A model generated the notes under the pieces. That model saw only the letters and a program-made list of their open reading frames with translations, was not told the origin of the DNA and searched no databases. Of a DNA stretch of 64,000 nucleotides, positions 1-64,000 are shown piece by piece. Source of the stretch: Paraescarpia echinospica (Eukaryota; Annelida; Polychaeta; Sabellida; Siboglinidae); assembly GCA_020002185.1 (NCBI GenBank), contig CM034535.1, positions 72,425,684 to 72,489,683 on the forward strand, in the 5' to 3' direction. A program made the translations under genes and the position numbers. Position 1 is the stretch's first letter. Each line of letters begins with the position of its first letter.

Positions 1-428
1 TTCACGAAGTGGTTGCCGAAACGCTAGGCCAAATCACTCGAAGAAACAAACAACGGCAGTTTCGCAAAGCCAGTGTATCCAATAAGGTCTTTCGTGCAGT
101 TGAAGAGCTTCTTTTGGTCACACCCACAACTTGCAATCTTGTCGGAATAGTAACTACGCCTCGTGGTGAGTAACATATGGTTTACGGCCACACATTGCGC
201 ACGATATGCTTGGTGGTGGACCTCGAGGCCAGTACGTAGCTAAGTCCGCTCCCCTCGCCGTCGGTTCTGCTTCTCACGCCACAGTTCGTCGGTGTACCAC
301 GGCGAGTTAGGTCGCAAGGTTACGGTTTTCTCGAGCAAGGGAGCGTGGTGATCGATAATTCGACCTAATCCAGTGTCGTATGCTTCCACCATTGCCCCAG
401 CAGGTCTATCAATGTCCAAATCTGACAT
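1..428 (-). pseudogene. CR1-like LINE ORF2 fragment (endonuclease-RT linker)
   Basis: The minus-strand translation holds the stretch between the endonuclease and reverse transcriptase of CR1/jockey-type LINE proteins: a HHAPL motif, then SPWYTDELWREK followed by an Arg-rich run. After a frame change it continues with KLFNCTKDLIGYTGFAKLP and a segment matching the family's 'LA-x-RF-x-x-HFV' step. The last part has an in-frame stop near 25-30. Only about 140 codons are present, and the copy may continue to the left of the window. The clade is inferred from motif order only. Confidence 0.6.
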
Positions 429-1000
429 ATGTAATATCTTTGCATACTACAGGTAATTGTCCCCAGTCCCACCGCAGGTAACTGTCCCACCAGAGGTAAC
501 TCCCCCTCTCCTATTACACGTAACAGTCCCCTGTCTCATTACGGGTAACTGTCCCACCAGAGGGAACAGCCCCCTCGCCTACTGCAAGAAGATATAGAAC
601 AATTATCCTGTCGCGTCTGTACTGACGATAATGTGCTGAAGATATATGAACACTTACCCTGTCACGTCTATACTGATGATGTGTGTGGTAAAGATATAAT
701 GTTAACAGTTATCCTGTCGCGTTTGTATGTATACTGATAAGCAGAGTGAACATTTATTCTGTTACGACGGTTGAACGTGCTGAAAATATGTTAACAGTTG
801 TCCTGTTGCGTTTGTACTAATGATGGACGTACTGAAGATATAATTATGAACAGTTAAACATGTTGCATGGTCCTGTACATAACTAAGTTAATTTGTTAAG
901 TCACAATTCGTGGCGCATGCGTGGGTTAAGATGGCCGCTTCTTTTTTTCGCGCGACGATTTGAAATCTTGTAATCTCTGATTAGCTAGCTAAACGCAAGA
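429..1000. repeat. Degenerate short tandem repeats in spacer
   Basis: Positions about 455-565 repeat a unit like GGTAACTGTCCCACCAGAG four or five times with heavy divergence. Positions about 590-860 hold four or five diverged copies of a roughly 60-bp unit centred on ATCCTGTCGCGT and CTGAAGATAT. No gene is visible. No upstream aminopeptidase exon was recognised here. Confidence 0.5.
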
Positions 1001-1107
1001 TCTGACAAGTATTCAGCATCTCGACTAGCCCTTAAAGCATTTCTTTACCAACCGGGGAAGTAACTTAAGCTATAAAGCGGATTTTTACCGATTTTGAGAA
1101 CTTTTGG

Positions 1108-2307
1108 GTGATGAACCTTGGGCGTGAGTACGCAAACCCAGTACTTCCGATAAAATGTAAACAATGCATTCAACTCCGATGCTTAGCGTCAAACGCGGAC
1201 ATCCTACTATTTTCGCTCATGCTTACATCACGTTGTAAAAACATCAAAACCTTCATCGTATTGCGGAAGTATCTTTCGATACAGCCAAGGATTTACGAGT
1301 TTTATCGAATAGACATCGTAGACTCACTTTTCGCATTCCCAACCCTGGATAGCGACAAACTGACGGCACCAGCTGCTGCTTCATTTCCATATCTCCAAGC
1401 TGAAGTATGTATGAATTCGTTTCCCTGTCGAACCTGTACCCGAGCAGTGAAATGGAAGGACAGAGGTATCGCATGCGACAGCTGCAATACTTGGTTCCAT
1501 GCGTCCTGCATAGGCATGCGTAACAAAACCTACATCGCACAGTCAGACATATTTTGGCAGTGCTACAACTGCGGCCTACCAAACTTTTCCAGTGAACTGT
1601 TTGTTTCCATATCTGCCGGTACTGCACATAATACACACTCCTCTCTACTTGACATCTCCAGGGCCTCTTCCCTGTCTCACTTCCAGAACCGAAGCGATCT
1701 AACAGTCCATATAGGATATTCCCTGTCTCAATCCTCACCTGTGAACTGCGACTCTACCCAACAGAAACCAAACTCCTCATTCAATACCCTCTCCAGCGAT
1801 TCGTCCAACTGCAGTGTGGCCACAGCACCGGTAAAGGCAAACCAAACTCTCAGAATGTTAGTAATCAACTTCCAGAGCCTGACGCCAAAGAAGGCAGAAT
1901 TTTGGAACCTGCTTCAGACCACTATTCCAGATATAATCCTAGGATCAGAAACGTGGCTCAGGCCGGACATAGCCGACGCAGAAGTCTTCCCACCGAACTT
2001 CAATGTCTTGCGGAAGGACAGGCACGATGGCTACGGAGGTGTTCTCGTGGCTACCAGAAATAACTTGATCTGCCATGAAATTCAACAAGCCACCGCCACT
2101 GAGACTGAGTCAGTCACCGTCCAGATACAGATGGAGAAGAGGGATGAAAATCTCATAGTGACCTCCCTGTATCGACCACCAATCAGTAACCAGCGAAAAC
2201 CAGATGTCCGAACGACCTTGGACTCCACCAGGCAAACCAAGAACCTACTAGAGGAGACGCCATTCTCGATCTGCTTATCACCAGGATTACCGTCATCCCA
2301 GGCCTAA
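1108..2307 (+). pseudogene. LINE ORF2 N-terminal part: PHD finger plus endonuclease
   Basis: An open frame of 399 codons. Residues about 106-160 form a C4HC3 PHD finger (CRTC, then ACDSC, WFHASC and QCYNC). Residues about 248-360 match the start of the LINE endonuclease: a 'VINFQSL' strand, then 'ETWL' with the catalytic Glu and the 'YGGV' turn. The frame then breaks near 2260, and the endonuclease C-terminus (GLSDHDIIL) continues in another frame to about 2450. PHD fingers in ORF2 are known from some CR1-group elements of invertebrates. The true start codon is uncertain. Confidence 0.7.
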
Positions 2308-2454
2308 GCGATCACGATATCATCCTTACGGACAGTCGCCTGAAAGCACCGAAGGCGAAGCCAGCATCAAGAACTGTCAGCATCTGGAAGAAGACCAAGA
2401 GCGAAGCCATCAGAGAAGACACCAAGTCCTTCACCTCCAGCCTACGACGCACAA

Positions 2455-3630
2455 CACGGATTCCGTAAGCGACGATCCTGCGAGACCCAGTTAATCCAAA
2501 TCATTGATGATCTGGCTTCAGAGATGGACAAAAGAGGCCAAACAGACATCATACTCATTTACTTCTCGAAAGCCTTTGACAAGGTGCCACATAAACGACT
2601 GCTTCTAAAACTGAACTACTACGGCATTCAAGGCAAGACCCAAGACTGGATCCAGAACTTCCTCTGTGATCGAACACAGCAAGTAGTTGTCGAGGGGGAG
2701 GCTTCAACAACAGGCCAGCTGATCTCCGGTGTGCCACAAGGATCCGTCCTAGGCCCAACTCTCTTTGTCATTTACACCAACGATCTGTGCGATAACATCA
2801 AGACCAAGGCTAGACTATTTGCTGACGACACAATACTATATCACACCATCCAAAGCACGGCTGACACTCACCAACTACAACAGGACCTCGACACCTTGGA
2901 GGAATGGGAGAGAAAGTGGCAGATGTGCTTCAATGTATCAAAGTGTCATGTCCTATCAGTCACAAAGAATCGCAAGCCCACCATAGCACCGTATTCACTC
3001 CATCAGCAGCCCTTGGAGAGAGTCACCAGCGCCAAACACCTAGGTGTAGAACTGACTGCTGCCGCTGACCTCCACTGGGGAAACCACATACAGACCACCA
3101 CTGCCAAGGCAAACTGTACAAGCGCTTTCATATACAGAAACATTAAAGGGTGCCCTCCACAGGTGCACTCACATTGCTACAAAGGACTGGTCCGCCCCGT
3201 GTTGGAGTACGTCTCTGTCGTGTGGGATCCCCACCAGCAATACCAGGTAAACACCATCGAAGCTGTCCAGCGCCATGCCGCGAGGAGAATCTACCATGAT
3301 TTTAATCACTATACCAGCGCCACAGAACTTGTAAACAGACTATAACTGCAGACCCTCCAATAAAGAAGAACTGTCAACAACGCAACCTTTATGTACAAGA
3401 TAATGAGTGGACTTGTGGACATCACGCCAACTGAGGGCACACACAACCGTATCACCAGGGGACAACCCAACAAGCTCCTCCTGCCTCACCCCAGAACAAA
3501 CACGTACCTCCACTCCTTCTTCCCCTCAGCCATCCGTCTGTGGAATAAGATCCCCGACAAAGCGTCCTCGGCCAGCACCCTCACAGCTTTCAAAGCGGCA
3601 GTTGAGGTCTGGGTAAAAAATACCACCTAG
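2455..3630 (+). pseudogene. LINE reverse transcriptase and C-terminal domain
   Basis: Starts inside the RT at a 'FRKRRSCETQL' motif (about 2459), then 'FSKAFDKVPH', 'GVPQGSVLGP' and the catalytic FADD box near 2818-2829. The thumb and C-terminal domain follow with a 'RPVLEY' motif; after a stop at 3345 the frame changes and 'SFFPSAIRLWNKIP' ends the protein at 3630. The N-terminal RT motifs are missing, so this copy cannot be active. Confidence 0.75.
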
Positions 3631-3740
3631 ACGCACCCTCTTAAAAAACCTCCAAAATGAAAAAAATACTTTTAAACTGCGCATGTGCGCAACGTGGAAT
3701 ATTCTTCTGCATAGAAGTAACCACAAGACTGTGAGGAAGA

Positions 3741-3930
3741 AGAAGAATTATATTTTTAACACAGCTGTTCTACAACGACGCCATCTAACGGACTGCGAAA
3801 TCCGCTAGGTGTTTGCGCGAATAAATACAGTTTCGTCAATCTTTGGGGGTTGCTGTCAGGAGGATTCCACCATTTAAAGTTGCTGGCATTAGTCGGGGAA
3901 CACCAGGGAAACTTTTGAAACTGTTTTCAG
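3741..3930. other. Junction between LINE and aminopeptidase exon
   Basis: A short non-coding stretch ending in a splice acceptor (pyrimidine-rich, TTTTCAG at 3924-3930). Nothing else is recognised. Confidence 0.4.
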
Positions 3931-60081
<56,151 letters not shown>

Positions 60082-60429
60082 GTAAGTGCATCTATATTCG
60101 GCTCTAAAGGTACACTATGAAATCTGACTGGGGGCCTTGAAAGGTGTCTTTAAAAGCTCAGGATACATGTTTTTTCGCATGCTTGTTTCTTCTAGCTTTG
60201 TAGCCTGATAAGTTTTTAACCGTGATGTTTTCCGTTTAGTATTCGTTTTTATAAGAGATCAATAATGTCATTTTGTTTTAAGGCACTGTTCGTTAATATT
60301 CAATTGTAATGTATTGTGTCCATAAATTTGTTCTGCCTTTTCATTAGGAATCATAATCATATACATTTTACATTGGGTCGCTGCTTGTCTATCCGGTATA
60401 TGGTAATCAATAATCCAGAATTCTCTTCC
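60082..60429. other. Intron, no gene
   Basis: Nothing recognised. The next aminopeptidase exon was not found before the BEL/Pao element. Confidence 0.4.
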
Positions 60430-60713
60430 ACATACTTACAGTGACCAGACATACCAACAGACGAATCCGATCCTCCGTAAAGGAAGAATCCATATATATA
60501 GACCGTCTATATAGATAACATCCCAAACCTTGTTTGACCAGTTTTTATTACGTTTACGGGGCAACGACAGATTTTGCCCGTAACGCGTTGCTTTTACGTT
60601 ATTCGATGCGCAATTGTCACCTCGACAATTCTATAAACAACATGACGAACCTCTTGCTTTCTCCTCATTCGCCAGGAGGCGCCCTAACTTTCTAGCATGC
60701 CAAATGGCGCGCA
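60430..60713 (-). repeat. Probable 3' LTR of BEL/Pao element
   Basis: A GGGGGGAG purine tract at 60726-60718 (minus strand) is followed by TATGTGCGCGCC, so the LTR probably starts TGTGCGCG near 60714. An AATAAAAA signal lies inside. The far end is uncertain because the partner LTR is not in the window. Confidence 0.45.
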
Positions 60714-61077
60714 CATACTCCCCCCATGGAGAGTCCAAAAACGAAACATTCAATCAAACTCTAAAGCGCCATAACAATTAGGAGCATTAATTTAATTAAT
60801 CACTAGAAGGTCCACCTTTCTGTCCAAGATTGAACCCAAGGACGTTCAATAATCACACGACAATGAATGTCCAGGTTCATCAACAGATACAAATGAATTA
60901 CACAGTAAACATTCTCACTTGAATGGAAACAAGCACCGCAGAACAGTTGCTGCTTTACAAATTGACTTAGATAATTCCAATAGTGCAATTATGAGTCCAT
61001 TCACCGTGTTACTGACACTTGAACACACACACCCACAGCACACATCGTTGTGCATACTCAATACATTGAGTCTTGAT

Positions 61078-62380
61078 ACACAATGTGCTAACCCTCCGAG
61101 TCATCTTCTGCAGAATATCCACCACTGCTTTCCTCAAGAAGACACAGCTTCTGAACTGGCCGCGCGAAATGCGAGCTTCTGGTCTTCACCTCTACTGTTC
61201 GTACGCAACCATCACGACCGGGGAATGTCCTGGTGATTCTACCCAACGGCCAATTTCCTCTGGAGACGTCGTCATCCGCTACAAGAATGAGATCGCCAAC
61301 TGCTGCGTTACGAGTTTTCTGATGTCACTTGCTCCTCTCCTGTAGAGCAGGAAGATACTCCTTTAGCCATCGCTTCCAGAAGTGGTTCGCCAGAATTTGT
61401 ACTTGTCTCCATCTCTTCCCGTGGTACTGGTCGGTGTCAAAGAAGACTCCAGGAGGCAACGACACCGCTTCCCGTTGGAGCAGGAAATGATTAGGGGTTA
61501 GCACTTCATCATCATTTGGATCATCACTGCTCTTACACAGGGGACGACTGTTTAGGACTTTCTCTACCTCAACGAGTGAGGTGACTAGTACGTCTTCACT
61601 GGCAAGCCATCCTCCGAGAACGGCCTTCAAGGCGAGTTTCACCGACTTTACAAGGCGTTCCCAAACACCCGACATTTGGGGAGCACCTGGCGGCTGGAAG
61701 TGCCAGTGAATCCCCTTCTGGTGGAGTTCTCGTTTGATCTGCTATTGATTCCACTCAGAAATGGCTTGTTTTAATTCCCGCTCTCCTCCAACAAAGTTAG
61801 TGCCATTGTCGGACCAAATATCCCGTGGATGTCCTCTGCGACCAATGAAGCGACGAAGGGCATTGATGAACGAGTTTGTGTCCAATGACTTGGCGACTTC
61901 GATGTGTATTGCCCTTACGTTCATGCAGGTAAACAAAGTCCCCCATCGTTTGACAATGGATCGTCCTCTTTTGATCAGCATAGGTCCGAAGTAGTCCACC
62001 CCGGTTCTTGTGAAGGGGGGCTCATAAGGAGTGACTCTCATCCCAGGTAGGTCAGCCATCCTCTGCGTCATCTTCATAGCGTGGCGCTTCCGACATCCAA
62101 TGCAGGACCGGAGAGCACGACGAACTGTAGATCTCGCCTTCGGGATCCAGAACTGTTCTCGCAGTCTAGCAAGAACATGTTTCTGACCAGCCTGGGCTGA
62201 CGCTTGGTGAAAGTGTGTTATCAGTAAGGTCGCCACGTGATGACTCTTGGGGATGATCATCGGGTACTTCGAATCAAAGGAGAGCGGTGCCGTTGAAATC
62301 CTTCCCACAACGCGTAGAACGCCATCGACCAAGACTGGGTTCAGTTTCTTTAAGGAGCTCGACGTCTTGACCCTGCTCAA
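61078..62380 (-). pseudogene. BEL/Pao integrase
   Basis: H2C2 zinc domain 'HVATLLITHFHQASAQAG' and 'CIGCRKRHA', core Asp in TGVDYFGP, second Asp in WSDNGTNFVGG, Glu in VWERLVK after a break near 61742, then a C-terminal part with 'LTPNHFLL' and 'GRITRTFPGRDG' ending near 61078. All three acid positions are present, but the frame is broken. Confidence 0.85.
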
Positions 62381-62399
62381 CTTTTCAATGTCGTCGACT

Positions 62400-63293
62400 T
62401 CATCTCACAATGGCCTGAGTTGCCCTTGTGAGATCTTCTGGACAGATCTCCCTTTCAAAACGGTCATGTTGCTGATCGGTGGCTTTCTGTCCCTTTGCTT
62501 TGATGTAACAACAGAACTTGATCAGAATGGCGATTTTCCTCTGAGTGGCAGTCCAAGAAGAATATCTTTTCAGTAGCTGATCAAGTGAAGAAGGCGATGT
62601 CATCATCCCAACCAACTTTTCGTCCTTCAGTTCTGGGTCGCCATTCGACAAGGCTCCAATGTCAGCAGCAGGCCATGCATCTTCCGAACGCCAGAGAAAG
62701 TCTGGCCCACGAAACCATCGCTTGTTCCGAAGGAAAGACTACGCAGTCTGCCCCCTCGAAGCATCATCGGCAGAATTCTCCTTTCCTGGGACATGTCTCC
62801 ACTGTTCTGGTTTTGAAGAATCCCTGATCTCCGTCACCCTGTTTGCCACATACGTTTTGAATCGTCGTGTCTCATTCCGTATGTACTGCAGAGTTATTCT
62901 AGAGTCTGTCCAGAAGACAACCCTTGCAATACGTAAATCAATCTCCCTCCTGATGAGACCATCCATCCTCGCGGCTACGACTGCTGCTTGCAGTTCCAAC
63001 CTCGGCACAGTAACAAACGGGGTGGGCGCCGTCCGACTCTTTGCCGCGACGAAGGAGCATTCAATTTGGCCATCTTCATCCACCTTCCGCAAATAGTACA
63101 CCGTTCCATATCCTATTTCCGATGCGTCAGCAAAGTGATGAAGTTCAATGTGAGCGGACCCTTCTCGTCTGAAGTAGCATGTAGGAACCCGAATTCCTTC
63201 CAAATTACCTAGGTTTGTTTTCCACTGCTCCCATTCTTGAAGCAGTTCTCCAGGCAATTCGTCGTCCCAACCAAGTTTCAACTTGCAACTCAT
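62400..63293 (-). pseudogene. BEL/Pao RNase H and connection
   Basis: 'HHFADASEIGYGTVYYL' carries the first catalytic Asp, 'PRLELQAAVVAARM' the Glu, and 'FWTDSRITLQYI' the next Asp; 'VPGKENSADDASRG' closes the domain at 62739. A frame change leads to 62651-62400 with 'SSWTATQRKIAILIKF', the linker to integrase. Confidence 0.85.
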
Positions 63294-63981
63294 CTCTCTT
63301 AGCCACGAGTGTTACCGGTCCCACCATTCCAAATGGGTCATAGAGGGAACTTACAGCTGAGAGACATCCTCTACGCGTGTTTGCAATGTCCATGCTAGTG
63401 ACAGTAATTCCGAGGGAGTCGGTTTCGATGTCCCATCTCACCCCTAGGGCTCTTTCAGTGGGCAAATGTTCAAGGTCGAGGTCTTTGCAGTCGGCTGCCC
63501 GTTCAGGTTCAGGTAGTGCGGCCAACACCTTCTTCGAGTTTGACAGAAATGTTTTCAATCCAAGTCCTGCTCGGTCTAGCATCCTCACCAGCTGCCTAGA
63601 CAAGTTGATGGCTGCCTCGGCCGTTGGAAACGACTTCAGCAAATCATCGACATAGAAGTTCCGTTGTACGGCTTCTGCTACTCGTGGGTCAAAGTCTTCC
63701 TTGTTGTCCATAGCACACCGTCTCAATCCATACGTGCACGAACTTGGGCTGTCTGTAGCACCAAAGATATGACGGGTCATCTGATAGGTTGCGGGGGCTT
63801 CTTCGAATCCATCTCTCCACCACAGGAATCTCAGAGCCTCACAGTCGTATTTAGGCACCCTGAACTGATGAAACATCGCTTCGATGTCAGCAACTACTGC
63901 AACTTTATCCTGCCGGAATCTCAGGAGCACTCCTGCGAGACTGTTATTCAGATCGAAACCCTGCATCAACTCCTGGTTCAT
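63205..63981 (-). pseudogene. BEL/Pao reverse transcriptase
   Basis: '[13 protein letters not shown]' (first catalytic Asp), '[16 protein letters not shown]', '[13 protein letters not shown]' (YVDD box), then '[14 protein letters not shown]' and '[14 protein letters not shown]', in the order of Pao-type RTs. Open over 258 codons, then shifted at about 63295. The N-terminal part is outside the window. Confidence 0.9.
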
Positions 63982-64000
63982 CGAAGTCCCTCCGTATAGC

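Larger units (their letters stand above)
1001..3740 (+). mobile_element. CR1/jockey-type LINE with PHD finger, internally deleted
   Basis: A plus-strand non-LTR retrotransposon with domains in order PHD finger, apurinic-type endonuclease, reverse transcriptase and C-terminal domain. The part joining endonuclease to reverse transcriptase is missing around 2450. Frame changes occur near 2260 (end of endonuclease) and 3345 (end of RT). The copy sits directly upstream of the first recognised aminopeptidase exon. Both ends are approximate because no target duplication was found. Confidence 0.75.
60430..64000 (-). mobile_element. BEL/Pao LTR retrotransposon, partial, decayed
   Basis: Minus strand, entering from the right: RT, RNase H, integrase zinc domain and DDE core, C-terminal end near 61078, then a 3' LTR. 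Gag, protease and the 5' LTR lie beyond the window. At least three frame breaks (about 63290, 62740, 62390, 61740). Confidence 0.85.

Noticed and set aside
60440..60500. Next aminopeptidase exon after an acceptor at 60437-60440
   Set aside because: The frame joins in phase but soon stops and the residues do not resemble the C-terminal domain; it lies in the BEL/Pao LTR region.

Overview
This window is eukaryotic, most likely from a marine invertebrate; the phylum cannot be fixed from sequence alone. It has one spliced host gene with GT-AG introns, about 36-40% GC background by eye, long microsatellites and dense layers of retrotransposons and DNA transposons. There is no prokaryotic gene layout.

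The host gene is an M1-family zinc aminopeptidase (aminopeptidase N/ERAP-like) on the + strand. Thirteen phase-consistent exons lie between 3931 and 60081 and give about 504 codons without a stop. They run from the end of the N-terminal beta domain, through the complete HEXXH-X18-E zinc site, into the C-terminal helical domain. Both ends of the gene lie outside the recognised exons. Its introns hold nearly all the mobile DNA described below.

The most interesting content is a pair of virus-like DNA elements in these introns. Element 1 (17195-24708, 7.5 kb, 6-bp duplication TAGGCG) and element 2 (53234-59399, 6.2 kb, 6-bp duplication TATATA) both start with AGTAGT, have long terminal inverted repeats (about 450 bp and 0.9-1.0 kb) and match the end structure of Polinton/Maverick elements. 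Element 1 keeps a decayed N-terminal part of the Polinton-type family-B DNA polymerase, up to its exonuclease I motif, fused tail-to-tail with a truncated NADAR gene. Both elements carry RPA-like zinc-ribbon genes and proteins with a second Cys/His motif. Element 2 has TATA-box promoters with a fixed upstream CACGTG motif, one copy of which lies inside each terminal repeat. Neither element has a recognisable integrase, ATPase, protease, capsid gene or complete polymerase, so they look like cargo-bearing, non-autonomous Polinton derivatives.

Layout: 1-3.75 kb, CR1-like LINE remnants; 3.9-10.6 kb, aminopeptidase exons 1-5 plus a pyrimidine tract, a TIR transposon and a 28-bp tandem array; 11.1-12.9 kb, a deleted Ty3/gypsy copy; 15.1-15.6 kb, a possible small TIR element; 16.7-25.8 kb, a fold-back element with tRNA-like arms, split by Polinton element 1; 28.4-29.5 kb, exons 6-7 and microsatellites; 29.6-37.4 kb, a minus-strand Ty3/gypsy element with a 30-copy minisatellite grown from its own integrase gene and a nested LINE; 37.5-38.7 kb, a decayed gene of an unnamed repetitive protein family; 38.7-42.4 kb, a two-ORF LINE; 44.3-52.7 kb, exons 8-12 with tRNA-derived SINEs, a LINE, a 33-bp array and a hAT element; 52.9-59.9 kb, Polinton element 2 inside one of two copies of a small TIR element; 60.0 kb, exon 13; 60.4-64 kb, a minus-strand BEL/Pao element running off the window.

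All identifications rest on reading translations and repeat structure by eye; no database search was possible. Frame breaks in the elements could be true decay or, in repeats, assembly error.
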